Source of the DNA: Nautilus pompilius
Taxonomy: Eukaryota; Mollusca; Cephalopoda; Nautilida; Nautilidae
Reading direction: 5' to 3'
DNA length: 64,000 nucleotides
Assembly (NCBI GenBank): GCA_018389105.1
Contig: JACATO010002730.1
Location: forward strand, 186,001 to 250,000
The notes under the pieces are model-generated. The model ran no database searches. It was not told the DNA's origin and worked only from the letters and a program-made list of their open reading frames with translations. Position numbers and translations under genes: made by a program. Shown piece after piece: positions 1 to 12,500 of this stretch; position 1 is the first letter of the stretch, and each line of letters begins with the position of its first letter.

Positions 1-3000
1 TATTCTTGATCGGTTATTCTTTTTTTTAAGAATGATACTTATTGCAGACAAAATCGGCCGTGTATGGAACGTTTTCGTGGCGGAAACGTAGGCTGTCCTT
101 TTAGGGGGAAAAGACGATTCGATAACACCAGCGGCACACACAAACACGGCAAACGAACAAACACAATTTCTGAACATCCGAAAAAAATTTTAAAAAATCC
201 ATTCAAATTACTATGCCTTTTCTGCAAAAATGTCTCAAGACCGTTAGTCTTTTGTCTAGTTAGCGCCGTATGGTTTTCTTTGCTGCTGTTGTTGTTGTTT
301 TTCTTGCCAAAGACGCCTGCGACAAGTTATCAAAATGTTCTTTAAATACGTGACACCCAGAAAGACAATTGATTTTGAGGAAGTATTTTCCTCAAACGGA
401 AGGAGGAAAGGAATGGGCACGAAGGAGCTAAAATAAATATCCTATGCATTACAAAGAGCAGTAAGATGCTGCCAACATTAAACCTACACAGTAAACCACA
501 TTCATCTCTCTGAAAATAATCTTGGCCGAGATTATATAGTTTCATTTTCTTTCTGTTTTACATTTAAATTCAGCTATTTTGCAATGCACCTCTGGCAAGA
601 CGGACGTCGTAAAAAAAAGCCGAGAAAATTACGCATGTCTGGAAAAGCGTATGTTTATCAAACACGTTCCTTGTTTTAGATCATTTCACATCGATACTAA
701 ATTCCGTCGGTGATTGCGCAGTTCTCTTATCTACTTTAGATAGAGAAATCTGCGTATCACAAAATGGTGAACTTGGGGTTATGGCTGTGATTTAATAGCT
801 CTGAGAGAATCATTATAAAAGCTGCCTGAGAAACAGTACGTTTTATATTGCACTTAAACGTCTCTCAATTTCCTTCTGGCTGATCTACTCAAACTTAGAA
901 GATATGCTTGGCGCAGCTTCCTTCCTTTTCTATAAAAGGTATACATTGGTTGTTGATTTAATAATAAAAAAATATCAGCATTAAAAACATAGCTAGTATA
1001 AGAACGTTACGTCAGTTTATTTTAAAGGTACAGTAGTTTGAAAATGTTACGTCACTTTAGTTTCTTGGTTTTCGTGATAAAGACAAATTATCGCTCTAAA
1101 GAAGCACTCTGATTTTTTTCTTTTATTTTCAGTACATCAAGCACTAATTACCTCCTGTCATTATGAAGAAAAAAAACTGTTTCGTTATTTAAAATAATGA
1201 TTAATATTTTCACTCTGTTTTCAGCATAACAAACGATAAATATCTAACAAGGCGAAAACGAGGAAGTAAATTTTTTGAAACGTAACGTAGTTTGTATGAA
1301 TGCTTGATTATTATGGACATTTAAAAAAGTTGATGAGATAGTATTCTTGTTTAGAAAGAATTCTTCATTAATATAGATGAGGTTTCGGAAATAACTGCTG
1401 TGGTACCACTTTTATTGGTAGGTTAACAAGGATTGATAGGATTCTCGATTAATAAAAATTTATAAAATAATGGATGGAATTCAACTGTTTTGCTCAAATA
1501 TAATACAAAAGAAAAGAAAATTTATTTTCTCAAAGTTCTCTTCTGGTTTCGTATTGGAAAGCAGACGAATACGGGATCACCCATGATGGTATTTTAACAA
1601 TTATATATATATATACCCTGCGGCAAGTGGTCGGCGAATCAGCGGTTGGTCCACTGGAGTGCCAAGTTTTAGAGCTTAAGGATAGGGACCAGTCAGATTT
1701 GGCGTACCTCCCTCCTTTGTTGTTTTTTTCTTCTTTTTCTCGCTCTTCGTTACTAGCCGATCGTATGAATTTTTCCCAGACAGTCCAGTTTCCTCCTGCA
1801 TTAAAAAAAATGAAGAATCTACTAGGAATTCTCTTTTGCTGATGTCGGCAGTACTTGGCGTGTAACAGCGACTCCACGCCCCACTTCAGGGTAGTCTCTC
1901 GTAAAATCTGGTAAACAACAACAACAACAACAACAACAAAAAACAAATTCCTGGGACAATTAAAACTATTTCATATCTTTCTATGCCGACAACTATAAAT
2001 TTCACCACACAATTAGTCGTATAGTCGTACCTGCAGGTGATATCGATATCTTCTTTTTTGACATTAACCATAACCCTGACAAATGAAAAGAAAATGAACA
2101 AATAAAACATTAATTAAAGAAAAAAATAATCTATTTTGCTTAAGGCACCATTAGTACGTTATGAACCTATCGGTAAACTAGAATTTCCAGCAATCTCTGT
2201 GGTGCCAGTAAATAATTTTAAAATAGGAGATAAGTTTGAATTCAATAAGAATCATGAAATCCAATAAATTTTATTTTTAAATTTACAAATAAAATAGCTA
2301 CAAATTTAGCACATTTTTGTTGCAATTGAAAAAAACAAACAAAAACAAAACAATTTTTTCTTGCTAAATAAACTTAATTAAATTATTGTCGTGACCAGGT
2401 AGTAAAACAGCAAATAAAATAGTGTGATCAAAGAAAATTATCTCTTTTGTTATTGTTTTTCATCTGAGAAATGTCGAGCATAGTTACAGAAGATACATAA
2501 TAAAATGTAAGTACAAGCACGTTACGTTTTTAACCATTTATGAGTCTGATAATAAAGGTGTGGCTTTTCCATTTTGTACGCTAGAATAAATAGTGTTACA
2601 CTTAAATTCCAGTAATGCTGATATTAAAATGATTTTTAAAAAAATGGACTCTTTGAATCTAAAATTGCATGTGTACATATCACGATTTTTGGATAATATT
2701 GCAAGTTACTGTATGTCATACATATTTAAATGAATACTAAAATTCATATAGTTTTAAAATATACACCAATACGATTTATAAATCGGCTTTAATATTTAAA
2801 TTACTATCCCAAATTATCGCATGTATTTAATATAGAAATAATTGAACGTGGTATCAGTACTTTGAAAACCGTCTTGAGTATTTGGAATCTTTGAAAAGAG
2901 AGTTGAAATGGTTGCGACATCGGCATCCTTAAACTGTTTTGCACAATTATGACGCACAAACCCACTTAATGATTATGTATGATATACGAAGAGTTGTTTG

Positions 3001-4283
3001 TGGCCTTCCTGAAAAGAGGACCCTGGTGTCGTTCCTGACGGGTATCAAAAGTTATGATTTACTGACTAACATTACGTAGAACGAAATTTATGTTAGAGTA
3101 TAGAACATACACATGATTGAAAAGAATCACTTAGATAAATGTAGAAAGGAAAAATGTCAATGAGAACATAAAGAATGGTTTTCGTACACCTCAGTCATCC
3201 AAAATTTTTGAAGTGCTATTTAAGATCTCATAAATTTGTAATATTATTTAGATATTTTATTATATAGAAGCGATATCAACAACAAAAGAAAACAACTGCA
3301 ACTCCATTACAGAAGTCGGAAATTTTCGCAGTCAAGACTACCACAACAGTTAAAATAAACGGTTTCGTTCATATTAAACTGTAACCCAAATCAACGGTAA
3401 GTAGTCAGTAACACAATAAGACGAAGACAAGTTAATGAACTAAGATTTTAACAACGCAACCGGTCTGATTAGGAGGTAAGCTGTGTCGCCTTTGTCTAAG
3501 TCACTATTGTAGAGTTACCAATAAAATGATAATGCTATCCTATGCAAATGGGGGATAATTAGCAGAAGACTGGTGTGAGAAAAGACTGAAAATGCTCTTT
3601 CTTTTGAACATGAATAATTTTCCTAAAATACATTCAGATTATTGAAAATGATTAGATATGAAATATGAAATATTTCATTGGTACGCGCACAATTATGTCG
3701 CCATAATATATATGTTGAGTAGAACAAACGTTAAAACATTACGTTTTTATTTAAATAATGTTGTAACTTCTGTTCTAATAGGCATACATATTTTATTCTA
3801 ATAGGATTTGAAAATGACATCTACGTTGACTACAATTAAAATCTAAAATAATCACTTGCATTATAAACAGTTTTTACGAATGCTATATTAGCAGCAGAAC
3901 AAAGAAGAAAACTTTGTGGGGTTCCTTCATATTATTCAACATTCATTTTCGCCTATTTCCATTCTCTTTACGAATAAGTCAAAAGGGATTAGGTCCGGTC
4001 ACTGTCAGTCAACAACAATCAATTGATCCTTGGTCTCCATCGGAAGAAGAAGAAAAAACATTATAAAATCAACATAGAATTATCTTTCAACTAACACTAG
4101 AATGCAGTTTCTTTACTTATTAGAACAAAAAGCTGTAACAGAATTAAATGGAAAGTGACTTTTTAAATCATCTTAGTTTTTTTAACGCAAGCAAAGATTA
4201 CAAATTTTTCATGTCATCGGGTCTTCTTTCCTACTTCGGGGTTTCAGAATGTTTTTTTTGTAATATCGCTGCCTTCATTTACA

Positions 4284-4287
<4 letters not shown>
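1..4287. other. Gene-less AT-rich stretch
   Basis: I see no recognisable gene here. The stretch holds a short TA run (about 1603-1617), an (AAC)n microsatellite (1915-1939) and a GC-richer island (about 1620-1890) around a motif that recurs at 18,053. Open frames at 64-345 (+, 93 codons, with a hydrophobic Leu-rich tail) and 1530-1946 (-, 138 codons, partly poly-Val from the AAC repeat) show no domain I know. Confidence 0.6.
1915..1939. repeat. (AAC)n microsatellite
   Basis: About eight uninterrupted AAC units are followed by an A-rich run. On the minus strand they read as a Val/Leu homopolymer inside chance open frames, which explains the low-complexity ends of those frames. Confidence 0.9.

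Positions 4288-4339
<52 letters not shown>
4288..4339. repeat. (GA)n microsatellite, about 52 bp
   Basis: A perfect GA/AG dinucleotide run that encodes Arg-Glu repeats in the overlapping open frame, so that frame is not a gene. Long homopurine tracts like this can bind GAGA-type factors or form triplex DNA; neither can be judged from sequence alone. Confidence 0.97.
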
Positions 4340-4341
<2 letters not shown>

Positions 4342-6439
4342 CGACAATTTTAAATGATTAACTGCAATTTGGATAAAATCCGAATGCCTTACCAGTTTCA
4401 TGGCAGAAACGGCTATTAATGTTCAAACGAATTATTCAGAAAAAATAATGCAGTGCTGTTATGTAAAGTATTATTTATATATTAAAAAAAAACAATTATC
4501 ACACTCTTCTATAACAGCTTAGTGATTTTATTTAGTGTAATTTAAGCTAGGAAAAATGCATTTTTAATCAGTCAGACTCATTAGTTATCGCTGTAACTCC
4601 TTTCGCGATGTGGAGATTATTACCGCCAACGTAACAACATCGCAGCTCCGGGACAGTAATGCGTGATCCATAGAGACAACTGTCATCGACCAATTTCTCC
4701 TACTGACTTTAGGCGGTTATCGCTTGTATCTCTAGGGGCTTTTACAGCCTAGTAACACGAAACCCGTGGCCGTGTTACCACTACAAATATTCCTCATATG
4801 CTTTTCTTTTATCACGTTTTAAGGAAATACGGACGCAAGAATAATTGATGAGGTGTAGAAATTATACGATTTCTTATAAAGCCTCCTCCTCTCCTCAACC
4901 AAACCTTTATTCTTCCCACTACCTCCCATCCAAATTTGTAAATTATTTATTCACAAGGTAAATATTTTGCAAAGTGTTAACAAACAGCCGGCGTCGATTT
5001 CCGATGCGTTATCTTCTGATTTGTCCAGAAAATGGCCAAACCGCCATAGTGTCGACAGCGGCGAAGAGAAATTTTGTGCTGCGTTGAAAAAAAAAACAGC
5101 AAAAAATAAAATGGTTTCGTAATTAACGCGAGTTTCTTTACAATATGTAAACTCGGTGTATTGCCAACGTATACTGTAATTCAGCTTGAAATTGCATCAT
5201 GTCGTAGTTTACCCATATTCACTAAAGCGATAAATTATAAATGTTCCACTCTTAAAATGTAAATAAAAAAAACAGGGATCATTGGAACAATTTCCAAGTC
5301 ATAGTTATAAGAACATTTCATGAACAATTAAAGTAACGTTTTATTGTATAATAACAGTATTGAGTGACTTCATTGCTGACTTTACGTTCAACTGTAATTA
5401 GCATGATGGTCATTTTCAATTAAAATAATTGAAGATGGTCGAAGTTTTTTGGAAAGATACTACAGAAACAGCTTTTAAAGGAAGAACATACATCTCGCAT
5501 CATTTTTTTGTGAATAAACTGTTGCAAAATGCTTTCTTTAAGCAATTTTGTAAAGTTGTGTCAAATTGCACATATTTATAAAATCTAATTGAAAGTGCGA
5601 TTACTATTAGATTAGCCAGATATGGTAAAAAAATAGTAATTATATATTGTTTAAAATTATTGAAAATTGATTTTAAAAATAGCAGACAATGAATGCTTGT
5701 TATGTAATCTTTTATATTTATCTAGTAGACAAAAATGTAGATAATATATTAGCATCTGGTTATGATGTTTCTGTAATGCTGGACTGTCTAGGAGTGACCT
5801 GAGAATTTTCTTAAATTTATGACATAATTAAATTCGCTAAATTAGATTACATTAAAAAAAGAATAAAATGAACAACTCGCGTGCATAGTCAGTATTACTT
5901 GCCATCATTACAGTGGTACGATTCACAGAAAAATCTAAGATGCAAAGCTATTGGAATGATACAGAGCGATATCACATAACTGAACGCAGGAAATAAATAT
6001 GATCGTTACAATCAGCGATTAGTCCGATATGAACACATTATTAGTAAAAGTGAGATTTGCCCTTACAATAGCCCTCGAGGACAACATCAAAAACTGAAAA
6101 ATTCATGGCGCTGCGCGATTTTTGGATAAACGTGTTTAAGCTACAATGTCAAATAATGCGAGCATCTGGTACAAAGTTAATATACAGTCGTTTAGAAAAT
6201 AGCTATGGTGCCAGTTTTAAAGTCCGACAACTTTGTGCTGTCCTACCCACTGTCGGGCAGATACAGAGAAAAAGAAAACAAGGAGAGATTGGTGCACAAA
6301 ACACCACCGGTAGTTTACGCGGCATTCATCCCCTCGTTATTTTATCCGAGAAGTTACTGTTCTCTTTAGACTTCCGAGATGACAGACGACAGCTAGAATA
6401 ACCTACCTACCGTGCGGCTGCCAGTATCCGACATAACAG

Positions 6440-6545
6440 ATAATATGGGCGGGGATGGGATAGCGTGGCGCACCACGTTATATATAGAGGTAAACTAAAA
6501 TCGGATTCCTCAAGTTGTCCGCCATTTTTAGGGATCTGCGACTGG
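6440..6545 (+). promoter_or_regulatory. Possible core promoter: GC box, TATA-like run, YY1-like site
   Basis: A GC-box-like GGGCGGGG is followed by a small palindrome (CGTGG-CGCA-CCACG), a TATATATAGAG run near 6480 and a YY1-like CCGCCATTTTT near 6530. The combination is unusual in this AT-rich window and resembles a TATA promoter on the plus strand. However, no recognisable downstream exon follows. It may be chance or a conserved non-coding element. The assignment is inference only. Confidence 0.2.
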
Positions 6546-9500
6546 ATGCTGGCCAAGCAAATAAATCACTTTTATATACTAAGGTCATCTTTATTGAGAA
6601 AATGAGAATGAATCGATACCAATGTAACACCTGTTGATTTCATAAATAATGTTCTCTACTTTTAAATGGTGTAGATACGGCCATGCTGGCTAACCTTAAG
6701 TAGAGCACATCAAGTGTGGAAGTCATTTAAAAGTGGCTGCCGTTGTTCAAAAATGAAAAAGCATTTTTCTACTTTTAAAGCTTTGATCAGCAACTCATTT
6801 ACAAAATTATTAATGCTACGGGAAAGATTTCCTGTTGTCGTCCTCAAGTTATTGTTTATAAGGTCTGTCACTAGCATTCTGTAAAAAAATGAAATTTTAA
6901 GTATAAAAATTGAAACAGATAATTAAGGAAAGCGCCAGATCGCTAAGCTCTAGCTAAATTTCAGAACACCAAAAGCATATTCCATAATTATTTCAGACTA
7001 GGTGCTGTATTCCGAAGACGAAGATTAAAAAAATTTTTTTTTGAAATGATGAAAGTTGATTTATCTTGGTGATAATAAAAGCTTGAAAACTTATTATATG
7101 GCTAATGCAAGATAAAGCTAAAACCAAAATGAAAAACAAGACTGATTTCAAAATTATGTTGCTTACTACGCGACTTGGTGAACGAACTGAATTTTATCTC
7201 GAGCCTTTAAATCAATAACTACAAAGCTGCTGAGTTAATTGATAATCAATAATTGTCTTTTCATATTATGTTCAGAGTCTTTAAATAGCTAGCAGTAAGT
7301 AGCACTACAAACACAGAATTACACTACATTCCACAAATGTTATCGGTTATTTTGAAAGTGTATGAAATGGTGTTTTTCTGCAATAATTTGAATTTTCTTT
7401 CATATGAAAGATTTTTATATTTAAAAAAATAATTTTGGAATTAAGAGCTACATGCTGTATGAATACTGATTTATAATTGGATTTGGGAGCTAGATCTTTC
7501 TAACACAAAAAAATTATTGTAGTTTCTCCTTCTATAAAATCCAGTTATCTCTTTCGTTACTGCATATTAAATACATTATTTCAGATCGCCATTTTCCTTT
7601 CTAGTTTGCGCTTGATTTATTTGTAAATCACGCCGTTAAACAGCTGACCGTCTAATTTTTCTATGGAATGAAACCTTTCTCACAAAAATTTACAAACAGA
7701 ATTTATTCTATTATGCGTCGTAGGATGGTAATCAGTGAATTAGAAAACAAATACTCGAAAATGCATGAAAAAACTTCTGCTAGTCCAGATTTTCCAAGAA
7801 TTTTGTACATTCAAACGAGTTTCACATTTTGTCTAGAATTTTGGCTGAATTTTAACAAAAAACGTCTGCTGCCTATTCAGTTTGGAAAATACAAAAAAAC
7901 AGAAGTTGGTAGTGGTAGTCGGAGCAAAAGTTGGTAAGGGGAGAATACCTTGTTAAGTTCTTTTTTGAACACTCAGCATATTAGTTCTCAGTAACAGCAA
8001 AATGGCTGGTTTTCGCTTTCATTACTTAATTAATCAACTGACGTGATAACACTTAAGGGCTTTTTATCTTGGCGAAAACGACATTTTTATGGCTAAATGA
8101 ATAAAACAGCATTTTTATTTCCGCTGGTTCAAAATTTATGAATAGTGACTATCAGCACATTCTTTTTTAAAAAAAACAACAACAAAAAACACTTGTTTTT
8201 ATTGATATAAGTTTCTGTTGATCTCTTGTAATACTAGTGAGAACATGTAGCCTAGGCTCTGACTAGCGCGGAAAGGTTTTGTTGATATGTTATTTAATAG
8301 TCAATCAGCTTACTTACTGCTGATAAGGAGAAGGAAAATGCCCAAATTAACTGCTTTCCAGTTTCCAAATCATGGATAATGTAGTGAGCTGAAAAAAAGG
8401 TTTATATATTAACCTTTAAGAAAGAAACTCCAAAATACAGAGTGCTCTTGACTTACTGTTATTTAAATAAAATATTACCAAACAATAAATAAAGTAAACT
8501 GTTATGATCTTTAGTTTACCTTAGTTTTATAATTCCCAGTAATTCTTTTCTCTCCACAAAGTCTTACCAGCAGCAAATAACAGACGAAAAATTAATGTTT
8601 GTGATTTTATTATTAATTTTCTTTCATTCATTTATGATATACACAATGCGAGTATTATAGAAAACATACAGTTGTAGGAATCAGGTTATAGGTCCTTTTA
8701 TTTGAACAAAGGGAGGTAACCATTTTTCTGACGCCATTTCCATTTTCTAATTTGTGAGAGAAGGGATTTGGGTAGGATCTTCGCTGATAAATTATCTGTT
8801 TTTGTATTTTGTGCAAACGTTTACATAAAATGTAATTTATTATAATGCATTCCTAGGCCGATTAAATACGAAAATAATTACAGCTCATAATAAATTTGAT
8901 TTTCTTATTAAATTATTTCAACTCATCCATTAATAACTCTGCTTCCGTAAAAAAAAGGAAATTTTATATGAAGATGTCCCTATTTTTAAGCTGTTTCAGA
9001 CGTTGTTGACAAATGTTCATCCTAATAAAAATCTTCTGCAGACTTCGAGAGCGTCATCAATATACACTTAAATCCACTTATTGTGTTTTATTAACACACC
9101 ACTAGCCGAACCACGCTCTTTGGCACTTTCAAGTATTTTAATAAATCCTTGATGCCGTTAATGGAAAGTTGCCTCCTGTTAACAAAATATTTGCGTGTCA
9201 ATTCTAGAAATTTCGAGGTATGAAACGAAAGATTGAGCGAATATTATCATCATTAATAGATAAATATTTTTTTCTTTTATTAGTAAAGCAAAGGTGTTTT
9301 GTAGACAAGTACAAGTTAGAAAGTGGAAATTTTAAAACTAGGAATTAATAGTAAAAGCCCAAGAGTATCTATCTATTGGTTGTTGGTCGGTGCTCCACAA
9401 GAGATGCCTTAGTTCAAACTTATTTTTCGAAAAAACGGACATTTAAAAAAAGAAAGAACTGTCAGAAAAAAGGTTTTACCACACTGTAGATATATTAAAA

Positions 9501-12500
9501 ACAAACGAACAAGTAAAACGTACAGTTGAAAGCGAATACATATTGGATTGCAAGTGAAGTCTTCGCACGAAAATTAAATGGCAAAGTAAAAAAAAAAAAA
9601 AAACATTAATAAAGATTAATTTCTGTTTCAACCTGATGAGAACCAATCTATCAGTGCGATGTGTAGGTGCCATCTAGCATGAATCGTTAACACAGACGAG
9701 TACCAGGCAGCACACTGCGGACAGGCAAATTAAATAAAAACAATTTTCTAACTAACATTGCGAAAGGTGTTTCTACGTGCAGCAAAAACAAAAATAAACT
9801 CGTCACTCCGATTTCTATAGAAATTCAGATCATACATATTTCTAGTTACTTCCTTTTAGAATCACGGTTGAAATAGACTTTTTTCCCTGCTTTTACTTAG
9901 TTGCAAGTGGCAGAATTTAATTACGCATATCTCCTCCGCTAATGCTGATAGGCAGAGATAAACAAAGTATTTTTTGTTTGCTTTTTTTTTAATTCATCAC
10001 AAACGAAGGCAACAGCGACAAATCTTAAAGGGTTTTTTTTACGATCCACTGCTATCATAAATGCGCTTGGAATTCTTGTTGGCGTGTTTTATCTCAAGCA
10101 ATATCCAAACTTTCATGCTTTTTTCTAGACTTCTTTTTATCGTTGCTGCTTTTGTTAGTAATTTCGTAAAGAAATTCGGCAATGAATGACATGCAATTGA
10201 CTTATTACACTAAACTGCGGTCGTCATACTGAATCTTCTGGGTTTTTTTTTTTGTTGACAATTTTTTTAAAACACAATTAGATTTAGTATTTTCATTTGT
10301 GGTGCCTGCTTTTTTTTTTCTTTACTGTATTTGGGAAACACGTAGATGCGTTTGCGACTAATAAAATCTCGTTTTAACAAATGGCTAAAGTAGGTAATTT
10401 TTTATCTAAAAAAAAATTTAAAAAAAATAAACAAATTTTCTTGTCGGTGTTATCCCAGTTGGACTGCAATATGATAAGATAAAAACATTAAAAAAATGTT
10501 TTTTCTTCTTAAGAAGGTGATCGAGTTGCCTATAAAATATCTGTTATGGTCAATTTTAGTTGAATTTTCTGCAAATACAATCACCTGAAGTTAATAATTG
10601 GCATAGCAAAAAACAACAACAACAGATTTCTAGATATGTTACCGATAATAATGAAAAAAAAACGTGTAATTTTGAAAATTAAATATTAAATAATTTATTG
10701 TATTAGACAATTTCGTATATTTTTCCGTGCAGAGTCATATAAAAAACTAATATCAATTAAAACATATTAAATCGTATCTTACACTCCTGAATCATGTCCC
10801 GATACTTACTCAATTAGATTTTATAAGCTCACCAAATTAAAAGCGTGTAGAACCCGTGTTCTTCTAGTGGCTGGCGCTTTACAAAAACACAGAAAAGCGT
10901 AATCCCATTTATGCATAATTTTGTCTTCTTATTTAGAACTGCTGAATTAAAATACACTAATGAGTAGAAATTTGGGGAGGAGTCACGTAACAGTTGGTCC
11001 TTTCCGTGTTTATGAGAAATCGCTCGGTGCCACGGATTTGCATCCGAGATCCGCAATGTTCGAACGGTGCGTGCTCACGCAAACGAAATGCTAATAAGCA
11101 TTGGGAGGTAGAGCGCAGCACGTGAAAACAGCTAGCCATGTAATTACGTTGCTGGTTGGCTTGTCTGCAACGTTTGTGAACTGATGAACTTCCGAAACGC
11201 ATCGGCAACATGTTATGATAAACAACAATTTGTTCGTTTATATATATATTATAAATCTCTGTGTGTGCGCGCGCGTGTAATGACAATTTCTCAATCATCT
11301 GTAGGCACAGAAGAAAACAAGTCACCAATTTTAAGAAAAAAGAAAAGTTAGTAATGCCGACCACATAAAACAGCTAAGCCACCCTTGTGAAACGGATCTA
11401 GCGGGGAAAAAAAAAATAACTGCTGAAAGGCAGAACAGATAGATAGGAGCACCTAGAAATGAATCAATCGTGTATGTGGCTGCTGTCTTCTGTAAGAAAC
11501 ACACATTTCCGCGGTGTAGTTTTGTCCCTGTTTTCGGAAATAAGCTGGTCTTGAACCATATTGACAAGCGCGTGTACAGTTAGAAAAATCATGCTTTTTT
11601 GCGCTCCTTAAATACTGATAGTTGCCTTTGACCGGATTATCCGTGATAGTCGCTATGGTGTGTTCCTGATTCTAGGAGAGACAGTTTAGATTCCTGCCAT
11701 TAAGGACAAGTCTAAAATATTTCATGCAAAATTTATTTTCTTTTTTTTTAAGAAACTGTAATCGATTTTGATGAATTACTCTGTAATGGCTTAATTTTAT
11801 TCTGTTACAAGCAAGAGTTATTAGCAGTGCAATGTGTGTTTTAAAAAGTACTAGAAATTAACAGAAAACATTATATTTGAGGCTTTACTTCAGTACTATA
11901 AGCGATAAGCTGTCTACCTAGATTAGTTTGTAAAATCTTAAATCTTACAATGAAATTCCTTATTTAAATTATCAACGCAAGAGACGATCAAGTGAAGATG
12001 TACTTTCAAAAATACCTTGAACATTTTCTTTAAAGGAAACAAAATAAAATGTATTGATTTCATAAAGGTTAACTTAACCCAAACATGTTTAGACATTTTT
12101 AGCAAATAATATCATATTTGAGATAATAAAAAACAAAGTAAAAGTAGGCATCGATCTTAACTATGAAGATTATGCACTTGTTGTGCATCTTTTCTTATCT
12201 GGAGTAATGCAATTTTAACCAAAAATGTTTTGAAAGACTAAGGTAAGGTGAAGACATAAACGAAAAGAAGGTTTCCGTGCATCCATAATATTTATCTGAT
12301 TTTAAAATGACATTCTGTAAAAATAGCACAACCTGTCTACAAGGATATCCACGGTAGCTGTGTTTACTTGGTGTAGATTTTTGTGGTTTAGGATACTGTC
12401 AGCAACTTTGACTTATCCGGCATTCGCCTGAAACCACATTTTTCTTTCTCCGATGACCGGTGTCGGTCGCTACGGCAGAATTCCACTCTCTTTATAGTCC

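Noticed and set aside
64-345. 93-codon frame with basic N-terminus and Leu-rich membrane-like segment
   Set aside because: The hydrophobic run comes from a GTT/CTG-rich low-complexity patch. No family is recognised.
1530-1946. 138-codon minus-strand open frame
   Set aside because: It begins in poly-Val from the (AAC)n repeat and shows no family motif. A rough estimate for ~33% GC DNA gives a few open frames above 100 codons by chance in 64 kb.
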